DNA of 15,855 bases from Anaerofustis sp. (GCF_019420015.1 NZ_JAHZIA010000055.1:1-15855), one strand, 5' to 3'; positions 1-8,018 are shown, numbered from the stretch's first letter. Notes: generated by a model from the letters alone, not told the origin. A program made the numbers and translations.

Positions 1-270
1 AATGAGCAAGACAATATTTATTGTGCTGAATAAATTAGTATGCTATATGTATAAAGGTGTGAAATGTACGTTTTGTAGAGTCTTTTATATTGACTTTGGT
101 ACTATATAAATGTTTATTGAGTTGATGTGAATAGTGTTTATATGAATAAACCAAAGCGAAATTTAAATAACATTTTTTAATGAAAAAATATTGGTATAAG
201 ACAAATTATGATAAAGTTTACATAGTATATTTAAAAAGAGTGATGAAAAAAAATTGTGTTACAATTGCTC
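1..270. other. AT-rich non-coding stretch
   Basis: No open reading frame with a ribosome binding site, no tRNA-like fold and no clear hairpin-plus-T-run terminator was found on either strand. It is the upstream spacer of the first operon. The gene on its left lies outside the window, so part of this may be that gene's 3' flank. Confidence 0.5.
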
Positions 271-299
271 TTCACTTTTTTCACAAAATGTAGTATAAT
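271..299 (+). promoter_or_regulatory. Sigma-A type promoter of the P-loop/radical SAM/relQ/fba operon
   Basis: A -35 box TTCACT (271-276), a 17-bp spacer and a perfect -10 box TATAAT (294-299) are seen. Transcription would begin near 306, giving a 5' leader of about 30 nt, too short for a riboswitch. It is the only good promoter found before the terminator at 3505, so it probably drives all four genes. Confidence 0.65.
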
Positions 300-335
300 T
301 AAAACAAATAAAAAAAAGCGTACGAGGTGATTAAA

Positions 336-758
336 ATGGTTAGAATTATCGGCGGTGCGGAAGGTACCGGAAAAACTCAAAAACTTATTGAATTAGCTAA
401 CAGTGAAAACAAGGAAAACAAAGGACTTCAGGTTTACATTGATTCTTCACTTAACCATTCCAGAGAAGTTATGACTCAAATCAGATTTATAAACACTTCT
501 GAATTTCATGTTGCTTCCCCTGAAATGTTTTTCGGATTTTTATGCGGCTTAATCGCAGGGAATTACGATATTACAAAGATATACATAGATGATATTTTGG
601 AAATTTTAAACGCAAAACATTTGGAAACCGCAATTGCATTTTTGGATCAACTTGATGCACTTACAAAAGAATACGAAGTTGATATAGCTCTTACTCTCGG
701 AGCAAGAGACGAAGACGAGCTTAAACTGCTTCAAAAATACGAATATCAAGAAGCGTAA
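336..758 (+). CDS. Small P-loop ATPase-like protein of unknown function
   Basis: A 140-residue protein with a Walker A motif at its N-terminus (GAEGTGKT, residues 7-14) and a Walker B-like strand IYIDD (82-86). It has no signal peptide or membrane segment, so it should be cytoplasmic. The layout, a P-loop at the extreme N-terminus and a hydrophobic strand ending in DD, fits a minimal NTP-binding domain; no further domain is visible. An upstream in-frame GTG (327) lies inside the ribosome binding site GAGGTG (324-329), so ATG 336 with a 6-nt gap is the better start. It is first in an operon with a radical SAM protein, an alarmone synthetase and fba. Similar small proteins are sometimes labelled as PilT-like ATPases, but no pilus genes are here and I assign no function. 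Confidence 0.75.
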   Translation: MVRIIGGAEGTGKTQKLIELANSENKENKGLQVYIDSSLNHSREVMTQIRFINTSEFHVASPEMFFGFLCGLIAGNYDITKIYIDDILEILNAKHLETAIAFLDQLDALTKEYEVDIALTLGARDEDELKLLQKYEYQEA

Positions 759-764
759 ACTGCC

Positions 765-1712
765 TTGTATACTAAATTTTCTGCTAAACTTAAGGAGAAA
801 TACGGGGGGAAGGTTTATAAAATCCCCATAAGTATTGATACCACCTGCCCGGTAAGAGACGGGAGCATATCTAAAGGCGGATGTATATTTTGCGGAGAAA
901 AGGGTGCAGGATATGAAAACGGAGACAGCAAAGAATCAATAGCAAAACAGATAAACGATAATTTGGATATTTTTGTAAATAAATATAAGGCCGAGAAATT
1001 TATATTGTATTTTCAAAATTTCACCAATACATACCTAAGCTTTTCTTCTTTTAAGTCTAATATAATACAGGCGGTAAACTGTATACAAAACGTCGTTGCG
1101 GTATCTATTTCCACAAGACCTGACTGTATAGACAAGGACTATTTGGATTTTTTGAAAGAAGTGGAAAATGAGTATCATCTTGATATAATAATAGAACTCG
1201 GTTTACAGTCGGTAAACAACGAGACGCTAAAAAAATTAAACAGAGGACATACTTTGGCGGACTACATAAAATCCGTTCTTCTGATAAAAAGCTATGGTTT
1301 TGAAGTTTGCACGCATATAATAGCTTCAATTCCTTACGATAACGACGAGGATTTAATCGAAGCGGGAAAAATCCTGAGTATTTTAAATACAGACAGTGTA
1401 AAAATTCATTCATTATATATTGAAAAAAATACAATTTTGGGTAAAATGTATGAGGAAGGAAATTTTGATGTACTTAAAATAGAGGATTTTGTCAGAAGAG
1501 TGGTCTTGCTGCTGGAATATTTGGATGAAAGTATTTCGGTAGAGAGATTGGTATCGAGAGTTCCCAAAGAGGAAGATGTCCTCTTTTTAAACTGGAACAG
1601 ATCTCACTGGGTAATCCAGGATATGATAATCGATGAAATGAAAAGACAAAATACTTATCAAGGAAAGAAGTATAAAGAGTATCAAAAGGGACTTCTTGAT
1701 AAGTTTAAATAA
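765..1712 (+). CDS. Radical SAM protein, TIGR01212 (YhcC-like) family
   Basis: A 315-residue protein, the usual length for this family. Cys28, Cys40 and Cys43 form a C-x11-C-x2-C cluster preceded by a KVYKIP segment, the characteristic TIGR01212 way of holding the [4Fe-4S] cluster that cleaves S-adenosylmethionine. Other family landmarks are YFQNFTNTYLSF (82-93), STRPDC (116-121) and ELGLQS (144-149). The family is related to the Elp3/MiaB-like radical SAM fold; its substrate is not known to me. The start is a TTG six bases after the previous stop, with no ribosome binding site of its own, so translation is probably coupled to the P-loop gene. There is no nearer ATG that keeps the conserved N-terminus. 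The next gene follows after 14 nt. Family assignment is firm; the reaction is unknown. Confidence 0.88.
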   Translation: MYTKFSAKLKEKYGGKVYKIPISIDTTCPVRDGSISKGGCIFCGEKGAGYENGDSKESIAKQINDNLDIFVNKYKAEKFILYFQNFTNTYLSFSSFKSNIIQAVNCIQNVVAVSISTRPDCIDKDYLDFLKEVENEYHLDIIIELGLQSVNNETLKKLNRGHTLADYIKSVLLIKSYGFEVCTHIIASIPYDNDEDLIEAGKILSILNTDSVKIHSLYIEKNTILGKMYEEGNFDVLKIEDFVRRVVLLLEYLDESISVERLVSRVPKEEDVLFLNWNRSHWVIQDMIIDEMKRQNTYQGKKYKEYQKGLLDKFK

Positions 1713-1726
1713 AGGAGCATGATATT

Positions 1727-2545
1727 TTGCTTGAAAACAGCGTAAACTGGGGTGATTTTTTATACCCCTACAAACAAGCCGTCGATGAGCTTGTTTTGAA
1801 ATTTAAGACAATAAGAAACCAAAAGCTTAAAACCGGGCAGTACTCTGAAATTGAGGAAGTGCACGGCAGAGTAAAGAAAGTAAAGAGTATACTTGAGAAG
1901 CTTGAAAAAAACGGTTATAAAATCGAAGATATAGAAAGAAAAATAACGGACCTTGCGGGAATAAGGATAATATGTCAGTTTGAAGAGGATATCACAAAAG
2001 TTGCAAATCATATAATGAGCAGAAACGATATGAAAGTCGTTATAAAAAAAGATTATCTTTCCCATCCCAAAGAGAGCGGATACAGATCGGTGCATTTGGT
2101 AATAGAGTATCAGGTTCATACCGCATTCGGAGTGAGGAATATTTTATGCGAAATACAGATAAGAACTTTGGCGATTAATTTTTGGGCGACGATTGAACAT
2201 TCCCTTAATTACAAATACGAAGGTGATATACCGGAAGAAATATCGAACAGGCTTAGAATAGCCGCAAGCAAGGTTGAAGAATTGGATAAAGAAATGAGTG
2301 CTATAAGAGATGAAGTAATGCACGCACAAAAATTGTTTATGGCAAGTAAAAATGCCACTATAATGACCAGTCAATACATATCTCTTCTTAATAAGATGGG
2401 ATATTTGGAATTAGGGAATAAATATGTTAAAATATTTAACAGATTGTCTGAAAAAGACGATACCCTACAGCTTATGCTTCTTGAAAAAGAACTTGAAGCA
2501 AAAGTTAAAAATTTAGCAAAAAAAGAAAACAAAGGAGAACAATAA
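1727..2545 (+). CDS. relQ: Small alarmone synthetase, RelQ/YjbM-like GTP pyrophosphokinase
   Basis: A 272-residue protein with a RelA/SpoT synthetase domain that transfers pyrophosphate from ATP to GDP or GTP to make (p)ppGpp. Visible motifs: EEVHGRVKKVKSI (43-55), DLAGIRIIC (75-83), the substrate loop PKESGYRSVH (114-123) and EIQIRTLAINFWATIEH (142-158). There is no HD hydrolase domain and no TGS/ACT regulatory region, which marks a single-domain synthetase rather than a long RelA/SpoT. It is about 60 residues longer than B. subtilis YjbM/RelQ; the extra C-terminal part (about 205-272) is charged, helical-looking and of unknown role. The start is TTG with a good AAAGGAG site (1711-1717, 9-nt gap). 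Its stop overlaps the fba start by one base (TAATG), indicating tight coupling. RelQ versus RelP subclass is a judgement from motif resemblance. Confidence 0.9.
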   Translation: MLENSVNWGDFLYPYKQAVDELVLKFKTIRNQKLKTGQYSEIEEVHGRVKKVKSILEKLEKNGYKIEDIERKITDLAGIRIICQFEEDITKVANHIMSRNDMKVVIKKDYLSHPKESGYRSVHLVIEYQVHTAFGVRNILCEIQIRTLAINFWATIEHSLNYKYEGDIPEEISNRLRIAASKVEELDKEMSAIRDEVMHAQKLFMASKNATIMTSQYISLLNKMGYLELGNKYVKIFNRLSEKDDTLQLMLLEKELEAKVKNLAKKENKGEQ

Positions 2546-3480
2546 TGGCTTTAATCTCAAGCAAAGAAATTTTACAAAAAGCAAAAGAAGGAAAATATGC
2601 AGTAGGTGCATTCAATGTTAACAACATGGAAATCATCCAAGGTATCGTTGAAGCGGCTGAGCAGGAAAATGCTCCTGTAATCTTACAAGTATCTGCAGGT
2701 GCAAGAAAATATGCCAAATCAGCATACTTAACATCTTTAGTTGATGCTGCAATCAAAGATACAGGTGTTGATGTTGTATTGCATTTAGATCACGGTGACA
2801 GTTTTGAACTTTGTAAATCATGTATTGATGACGGATTCACATCTGTTATGATTGATGCAAGTAAATACGAATTTGATAAAAATGTTGAAATTACAAAGAA
2901 AGTTGTTGAATACGCACATGACCACGGCGTAACAGTTGAAGCGGAACTTGGTAAATTGGCAGGTGTTGAAGATGATGTAAATGTATCTGCAAAAGATGCT
3001 ACTTACACAGACCCAGAACAAGCTGCCGAATTTGTTGAAAAAACAGGTGTTGACTCATTGGCGATTGCTATCGGTACTTCTCACGGTGCTTACAAATTCA
3101 GCGGAGAACCAAGCTTGGATTATGAAAGATTACAAAAAATCGATAAATTAATCCCTGGTTTCCCAATTGTACTTCACGGTGCTTCTTCGGTACCTCAAGA
3201 ATTTGTTGAACTTAACAACAAATACGGTGCAAAGATTCCGGGTGCTCAAGGTGTTCCTGAAGAAATGCTTGCGAAAGCAGCAAAACTAGGTGTTGCAAAA
3301 ATCAATGTTGATACAGATATCCGTTTGGCAATGACAGCTGCAATCAGAAAAGTATTTGTAGAACAACCTGAAGTATTTGACCCAAGAGGATATTTAGCTC
3401 CTGCAAGAACAGCCGTTAAAGATATGGTTGCTCACAAAATGCAAGTGTTTGGTTGTGCAGGTAAAGGCTCACTTAAATAG
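2545..3480 (+). CDS. fba: Class II fructose-1,6-bisphosphate aldolase
   Basis: A 311-residue zinc enzyme of glycolysis and gluconeogenesis; it splits fructose-1,6-bisphosphate into dihydroxyacetone phosphate and glyceraldehyde-3-phosphate in the cytoplasm. Landmarks: GAFNVNN (21-27); LDHGDS with catalytic Asp82 and zinc ligand His83; VEAELG with Glu134; His180 in GTSHG and His211 in LHGASS as the other expected zinc ligands; and the phosphate-binding NVDTDIR (254-260). Length is typical of the bacterial FbaA subgroup, and no key residue is missing. A strong AAAGGAGAA site lies inside the end of the upstream gene, and ATG 2545 overlaps that gene's stop. Its codons (AAA, GAA, GTT, GCA) look smoother than those of its neighbours, as expected for a highly expressed enzyme. 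A terminator follows, so it is the last gene of the operon. Confidence 0.96.
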   Translation: MALISSKEILQKAKEGKYAVGAFNVNNMEIIQGIVEAAEQENAPVILQVSAGARKYAKSAYLTSLVDAAIKDTGVDVVLHLDHGDSFELCKSCIDDGFTSVMIDASKYEFDKNVEITKKVVEYAHDHGVTVEAELGKLAGVEDDVNVSAKDATYTDPEQAAEFVEKTGVDSLAIAIGTSHGAYKFSGEPSLDYERLQKIDKLIPGFPIVLHGASSVPQEFVELNNKYGAKIPGAQGVPEEMLAKAAKLGVAKINVDTDIRLAMTAAIRKVFVEQPEVFDPRGYLAPARTAVKDMVAHKMQVFGCAGKGSLK

Positions 3481-3504
3481 TTTATATAAGAAATTAAATA
3501 ATAA

Positions 3505-3540
3505 AAAGATCATCTTTAAGGTGGTCTTTTTATTTTGTTT
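3505..3540 (+). terminator. Intrinsic terminator after fba
   Basis: A 10-bp stem (AAAGATCATC 3505-3514 with GGTGGTCTTT 3520-3529, two G-U pairs) with a 5-nt loop TTTAA is followed by a T-rich run. It lies 25 nt after the fba stop. Confidence 0.88.
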
Positions 3541-3678
3541 TTTTACTGTTAAATTTTTTTACAAAATGTTGTGTTTTAAATTATTAGAAGTTCTTTAGTT
3601 TTATATTATATTTTTCGGAGAATTCTCACAAATCAGTGAGTTGTTTACGATAACATGTAAATATTTGTAAAAAAAACT

Positions 3679-3750
3679 ACACTTTATGTGACACGACACA
3701 AAAAACGTAAAATGATTAATATTATTAATATTCGTGTCGCATAATAGTGT
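3679..3750. repeat. Long imperfect inverted repeat upstream of the LRR gene
   Basis: The left arm (3679-3695, beginning ACACTTTATG) and right arm (3733-3750, ending ATAATAGTGT) are reverse complements apart from about three positions. They flank a 37-nt loop that itself holds the small palindrome ATTAATATTATTAAT. No T-run follows the right arm, so it does not look like a terminator. It could be an operator for a dimeric regulator or an RNA fold in the leader of the downstream gene. The rest of the 3541-3850 spacer is AT-rich; a small hairpin CTCAC/GTGAG lies at 3625-3640. Confidence 0.6.
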
Positions 3751-3850
3751 AATACCTTTTCCCTGTTTAAAAATATATGTAACAAATAAAATAATATCAT
3801 AAGTGAGTCAAAAAGTGTAATTTCCGTGACAAAAGGGAGAACTATTTTAT

Positions 3851-4687
3851 ATGGTAAGGTTATGTATTGTTTTGTTGTCTATAGTTTTAAGTTTTCTTAT
3901 CGAAGGGAATCAATGTGTTAAGGATTTTGCATTTCCCCGAGGTTTAAGTGTGGAAAATGAATATATATACGAAAGAGTCTTTTCCTTAGGGGATTATTGT
4001 AGGGAAGGTGTTTTGAAAGGGGATTTTGTTTTTGAAATTTTGAATGAGAGGGAAAAGACGCTAAAAATCAGACAGAACGGGGTATATACCAAAAAAGAAC
4101 TAAAAATCCCGAAAGAAATATGCATAAACGGGGATAGGTACAGTGTCGTTAAAATTGATGACTACGGATTTAAGGGAAACAATAGCATACGAAGTGTTTA
4201 TATACCTTCTTCGGTTAAACATATAGGTGTAGGAGCTTTTGAAGGCGCAAATAGGCTTGATAAAATTGAATTTGACGGTAGGGGAGATTTGGAGGTTATA
4301 TCCATGAATGCATTTTACGGATGCAATCCCGAAAGTTTGGTTTTCCCCGGTAAGTTAAGATATATAGGCGTACAGAGTTTTTGTTGTTGTAAAAATTTAA
4401 AAGAGATAAATTTTTCAAATATCGATAATATGAGGTATATAAATTACGGTGCTTTTATGATGACGGATATTGAAAATAAAGATATTTTTAAAAATAAAAG
4501 TATTTTGGGTAAAAATGTATTTTATGACAGTAACAGTAAAGATTTACTGAAACTTGAACAGAGGATAAAATATGAAAGCAAAAGGGGGATACCTTTTGAT
4601 GACATCAAAGGCATATATGAAAAAATCAAAGTGTGGGGAGGAAAAGTTATTTCTTTGATGTTTATAATCGGAGACTTGTTGTTTTAG
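3851..4687 (+). CDS. Secreted BspA-like leucine-rich-repeat (LRR_5) protein
   Basis: A 278-residue protein with a hydrophobic N-terminal stretch (residues 4-17) that looks like a signal sequence, so it is probably exported or membrane-tethered. Residues 103-228 contain about five LRR_5/BspA-type repeats of the form (G)AF.G...L..I..P..(L)..I: YGFKGNNSIRSVYIPSSVKHI, GAFEGANRLDKIEF, NAFYGCNPESLVFPGKLRYI, QSFCCCKNLKEINF and GAFMMTDIENKDIF. BspA-family proteins are surface proteins often linked to adhesion or host interaction. This one is short, with no cell-wall sorting motif or anchoring repeats, but it ends in a hydrophobic tail (VISLMFIIGDLLF, 266-278). Residues 178-180 are three consecutive cysteines. 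An AGGGAG site (3834-3839) precedes ATG 3851. It stands alone between terminator-bounded units. Fold assignment is good; function is unknown. Confidence 0.8.
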   Translation: MVRLCIVLLSIVLSFLIEGNQCVKDFAFPRGLSVENEYIYERVFSLGDYCREGVLKGDFVFEILNEREKTLKIRQNGVYTKKELKIPKEICINGDRYSVVKIDDYGFKGNNSIRSVYIPSSVKHIGVGAFEGANRLDKIEFDGRGDLEVISMNAFYGCNPESLVFPGKLRYIGVQSFCCCKNLKEINFSNIDNMRYINYGAFMMTDIENKDIFKNKSILGKNVFYDSNSKDLLKLEQRIKYESKRGIPFDDIKGIYEKIKVWGGKVISLMFIIGDLLF

Positions 4688-5019
4688 ATTTATGCGATTA
4701 AATAATTCTTTTTTGATGATATTTTAAATTTTTGCTTTTCTGTTTATAAATGCAACAGTCTTTTTTGCTTGTTAAACCGATGTTGTAAATATTTGTCGAA
4801 TTTTACAAAGCTGATGTATGGACTTTGGAAGTGGAATGATATATTATTATATATAATAAAATTCAAATACTTGATAAAGTTATCCTGTCGGTATGTTGTA
4901 ATAATGTTTCTTTGGCGTAACGTTATTTTGAGATTTTGCGGAATCGAATTTTAAGCCGAAGAGATGTTATCGCCGGATAATATACGGATAATTTATATTT
5001 CAGAGGGAAAACATAAAAT
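4688..5019. other. Spacer between the LRR gene and cls, no convincing gene
   Basis: 332 nt of AT-rich sequence. A 61-codon frame (4769-4954) opens with TTG, lacks a ribosome binding site and encodes an unremarkable hydrophobic peptide, so I do not call it. No strong terminator follows the LRR gene. The promoter of cls is probably here, but no clear pair of boxes stands out. Confidence 0.5.
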
Positions 5020-6555
5020 ATGAAATTTTTAGAAAAAATATTCAGCAGAATCGTCATATTCGGATTATTGCTTGTATTGCAGGCATTTATACTGTTTTAT
5101 ATGGTGTTTAAACTGGGAGAGAGTATAAACAGCATTTACGGGCTCGTTTTGATATTAAGTATAATGACTGTGGCTTATGTGAACACAAGAAATATGAACC
5201 CTGCATATAAGTTGGGTTGGGCGATTGTTATCATGGGATTTCCGTTTTTCGGAATACTTTTTTACTTTTTTGTCGGAAACAAAAAGCCTGCGAGAAAGCT
5301 GAAAAAGAAACTTAGCAGAGCGCAGGAGTTTACTTCCAGAATGCTGGTTCAAGACGGGAATACAATAGAAGAAATAGCGAAAGAAGAGCCTTTGATTGCG
5401 GGAAATGCCATGTATATATCAAATTACGGACCTTATCCTATGTGTAAGAACACAAAAACAAAGTTTTACAAGGTGGGGGAAGATGCTTATGAAGATATGA
5501 TAGAAGAACTTAAAAAGGCTGAAAAATATATCTTTATGGAGTATTTTATAGTACACGAAGGGAAGATGTGGAATTCCATTTTGGATATACTGGAGGAAAA
5601 GGTAAAAGAAGGAGTCGATGTCAGATTTATATATGACGATATAGGTTCTCTTACGGTGCTGCCCACGAAGTACAGAAGGATACTTGAAAAGAAAGGTATA
5701 AAAACGATTGTATTTAACCCTTTCGTTCCTTTTTTATCTTTGGTAATGAATAACAGGGATCACAGAAAGATAACCGTAATAGACGGCAAAGTCGGGTTTA
5801 CGGGAGGTATTAACCTTGCCGATGAATATATAAACGAAGTCGTAAGGTTCGGGCACTGGAAGGACAATGCCATAAAGCTTGAAGGTGAAGGGGTTTGGAA
5901 TCTTACGATGATGTTTCTTGAGATGTGGAACGGGTTGAGACCGACTGACAATGAGCTTGAGTATGAGAGATTTAAGCCAGATTACAGTTGTTACGATAAG
6001 TATAAAGATGAGGGATATGTTCAGCCATACAGCGATTCCCCTCTGGATAATGAGATACTTTCGGAAAATATATACATTAATATATTGAACGGTGCGAAAG
6101 ATTACGTATATATATATACGCCGTACCTTATAATCGATAACGAGATGACTACTGCTCTTACCCTTGCGGCAAAGAGAGGAGTGGATGTTCGTATAGTGGT
6201 TCCGGGAATACCTGATAAGAAGACCGCTTTTGAGCTTACGAAGTCTTTTTGTCCTCAGCTTATTAAAGAGGGTGTGAAAATATATCATTATACTCCGGGT
6301 TTTATACACGGCAAGTGTTTTGTATGTGATGACAAGGTTGCAACTGTCGGTACTGCCAATATGGATTACAGAAGTTTGTATCTGCATTTTGAGTGCGGAG
6401 TTTATCTTTACAAAACAAGCAGCGTTATGGAAATAAAAGAAGATATGGAAGAAACTTTCAAAGTGAGTGAAAGACGATACAACAACAAAACCAAATTGCC
6501 TTTTTTATTCAGAATTTACAGAAGTCTGCTCAGATTGTTTGCACCTTTGATGTAA
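5020..6555 (+). CDS. cls: Cardiolipin synthase (phospholipase D superfamily)
   Basis: A 511-residue membrane enzyme that condenses two phosphatidylglycerols into cardiolipin and glycerol. Both HKD (HxKxxxxD) motifs are intact: His248/Lys250/Asp255 in DHRKITVID and His430/Lys432/Asp437 in IHGKCFVCDD. Each is followed by the family glycine/asparagine segment (GFTGGINLADEY; ATVGTANMDYRS). The N-terminus has three hydrophobic stretches (about 10-30, 38-54 and 64-86), the last before a basic cluster KKPARKLKKK. Length matches the usual bacterial Cls of about 480-510 residues. The start ATG 5020 is preceded by AGAGGG (5002-5007) with a rather long gap of 12 nt. It appears to be transcribed alone; the next terminator is about 155 nt downstream. 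Nothing nearby is clearly linked to lipid synthesis. Confidence 0.95.
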   Translation: MKFLEKIFSRIVIFGLLLVLQAFILFYMVFKLGESINSIYGLVLILSIMTVAYVNTRNMNPAYKLGWAIVIMGFPFFGILFYFFVGNKKPARKLKKKLSRAQEFTSRMLVQDGNTIEEIAKEEPLIAGNAMYISNYGPYPMCKNTKTKFYKVGEDAYEDMIEELKKAEKYIFMEYFIVHEGKMWNSILDILEEKVKEGVDVRFIYDDIGSLTVLPTKYRRILEKKGIKTIVFNPFVPFLSLVMNNRDHRKITVIDGKVGFTGGINLADEYINEVVRFGHWKDNAIKLEGEGVWNLTMMFLEMWNGLRPTDNELEYERFKPDYSCYDKYKDEGYVQPYSDSPLDNEILSENIYINILNGAKDYVYIYTPYLIIDNEMTTALTLAAKRGVDVRIVVPGIPDKKTAFELTKSFCPQLIKEGVKIYHYTPGFIHGKCFVCDDKVATVGTANMDYRSLYLHFECGVYLYKTSSVMEIKEDMEETFKVSERRYNNKTKLPFLFRIYRSLLRLFAPLM

Positions 6556-6711
6556 AGGATGCTTGCTTTTCTTTGTTTTCCTTGAGGGGATTTGCGGTTT
6601 TATAATAGAAAGGTTTTTATGTGGTTTATTAGACTTTAAGACGTGTTTTTTGTGATAACAATCACTGATAATAAGGAAAGATATATTTGAAATTACAGAT
6701 TGATTTTGTCT

Positions 6712-6742
6712 AAAGAGCTTTTTAATAAGCTCTTTTTGTTTT
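6712..6742 (+). terminator. Intrinsic terminator downstream of cls
   Basis: A perfect 9-bp stem AAAGAGCTT (6712-6720) and AAGCTCTTT (6727-6735) with a 6-nt loop is followed by TTGTTTTG. It lies 156 nt after the cls stop. The stretch between (6556-6711) shows no gene, so the cls transcript probably has a long 3' untranslated tail. Confidence 0.85.
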
Positions 6743-6876
6743 GTTTATAATTGCATTATAGAGGATATTTGTTTATGGAATTGTTTGGATTTCGGGGGGA
6801 TACCCATGTGTGACTTATGAAGATAAATGACTGTTTTGATTTTAGAATATAAATCTCCTAAATTTTCAGAAAATTG

Positions 6877-6905
6877 TTGACACTATTTGTAATTTTGAGT
6901 ACAAT
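6877..6905 (+). promoter_or_regulatory. Sigma-A promoter of the ABC-importer binding-protein genes
   Basis: A perfect -35 TTGACA (6877-6882), a 17-bp spacer and -10 TACAAT (6900-6905) are seen. The predicted start near 6912 leaves a leader of about 30 nt, so there is no room for a T-box or riboswitch, although TrpXYZ-type transporters in other Firmicutes are often under T-box control. Regulation, if any, would need a repressor; the spacer before it (6743-6876) shows no obvious operator. Confidence 0.8.
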
Positions 6906-6941
6906 TGATTAATATATATAAAATTACAGGGGTGAAGTAAA

Positions 6942-7919
6942 ATGGCAAAAAAAATACTTACTGTTATGCTTTGTTTCGGATTTATTTTGGGACTTACCGC
7001 ATGTGGTTCAAGTAGCGGTTCGGACAAAGTATACAAAATCGGGATTCTTCAATTGGTACAACACGATGCTCTTGACAAAGCAAATCAAGGGTTTGTAAAA
7101 GCTTTGGAAGACAAAGGTTATAAAGACGGAGAAAACATTAAAATAGATTATCAAAATGCTGCGGGGGATCAATCAAACTGCCAGACAATTTCAGACAGTT
7201 TCATTAACGATGACAAAGATTTGATTCTTGCGATAGGTACGCCTGCGGCTCAGGCGGTTGCAAACAAAACAAAGGATATTCCTATTCTTGTAACAGCGGT
7301 TACGGATCCTGCGGATGCGGGACTTGTTAAGTCAAACGAAAAGCCTGAGACGAACGTATCGGGTACAAGCGATTTGACTCCTGTGGAAGAGCAGATTGTT
7401 CTTCTTAAGGAAATAGTTCCGGATGCAAAGAAAGTTGCGGTACTGTATTCTACAAACGAGGCAAATTCAATTTTGCAGGCAAAGATTGCAAGAAAATCAA
7501 TAAAAGAACATGGAATGACTCCCGTTGATGCAACGGTGTCGAATTCAAACGAACTTCAGCAGGTAACATCTTCTGTTGTTGATCAGGTGGATGCTATTTA
7601 TGTTCCTACGGATAATATGGTTTCTGCCGGTATTGCTACCGTTTCTATGGTTGCAAATGAGAAGAAAATACCTATAATATGCGGTGAATCGGGAATGCTT
7701 CCCGGAGGGGCTCTTGCCACATACGGAATAGATTACTACAACTTGGGTTATAAAACAGGGCTTCAGGCAGTGAATATTCTTGAAGGCAAATCAAAAGTGG
7801 AAGAAATGCCTATAGAATATTTGGAAGAAAAAGATCTTGAAATGGCTGTTAACGAAGATGCTGCAAAAACACTCGGTATTACAATACCTGAAAGTATTAT
7901 GAGCAAGGTAAAAAAATAA
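6942..7919 (+). CDS. ABC transporter substrate-binding lipoprotein, TrpX-like (copy 1)
   Basis: A 325-residue lipoprotein of the ABC_sub_bind family (PF04392), the family of the streptococcal tryptophan-binding protein TrpX. The signal peptide ends in the lipobox LTAC, with Cys21 to be lipidated, so the protein sits on the outer face of the membrane. After a Ser/Gly linker come the two-lobed binding-protein segments: KIGILQLVQHDALD (32-45), DLILAIGTPAAQ (93-104), ILVTAVTDPADAGLV (115-129) and AIYVPTDN in lobe 2. A strong ribosome binding site AGGGGTGA (6928-6935) precedes ATG 6942. The next gene is a close paralogue, and permease and ATPase genes follow downstream, making a full importer. Substrate is uncertain: an aromatic amino acid by family analogy, but nothing here fixes it. 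Confidence 0.9.
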   Translation: MAKKILTVMLCFGFILGLTACGSSSGSDKVYKIGILQLVQHDALDKANQGFVKALEDKGYKDGENIKIDYQNAAGDQSNCQTISDSFINDDKDLILAIGTPAAQAVANKTKDIPILVTAVTDPADAGLVKSNEKPETNVSGTSDLTPVEEQIVLLKEIVPDAKKVAVLYSTNEANSILQAKIARKSIKEHGMTPVDATVSNSNELQQVTSSVVDQVDAIYVPTDNMVSAGIATVSMVANEKKIPIICGESGMLPGGALATYGIDYYNLGYKTGLQAVNILEGKSKVEEMPIEYLEEKDLEMAVNEDAAKTLGITIPESIMSKVKK

Positions 7920-7930
7920 AATGCAATAAA

Positions 7931-7953
7931 CGGGATAGATAAAATCTATCCCG
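7931..7953 (+). promoter_or_regulatory. Intercistronic stem-loop between the two binding-protein genes
   Basis: A perfect 10-bp stem CGGGATAGAT (7931-7940) and ATCTATCCCG (7944-7953) with an AAA loop lies 11 nt after the first stop. The next bases are ATTTAATG, not a T-run, so it is at best a weak terminator. It is more likely a 3'-end-protecting or processing hairpin that sets the ratio of the two products. Copy 2 has its own strong ribosome binding site but no convincing promoter in this 99-nt gap. Confidence 0.6.
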
Positions 7954-8018
7954 ATTTAATGAAATTCATAAGGAATTATTTATAAAACAAAAGTTATTTA
8001 TACTCGGGGGGAGAAAGT

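Noticed and set aside
4769..4954. A 61-residue hydrophobic open frame between the LRR gene and cls
   Set aside because: TTG start without a ribosome binding site, no conserved features, ordinary for AT-rich spacer DNA.
5734..6387. A 217-residue minus-strand frame inside cls
   Set aside because: It covers both HKD motifs of an intact cls gene; its translation has no recognisable domain, so it is an antisense shadow.
6877..6941. A T-box or riboswitch controlling the TrpX-like importer
   Set aside because: The promoter at 6877-6905 leaves only about 30 nt of leader, and no specifier/antiterminator structure is visible upstream.
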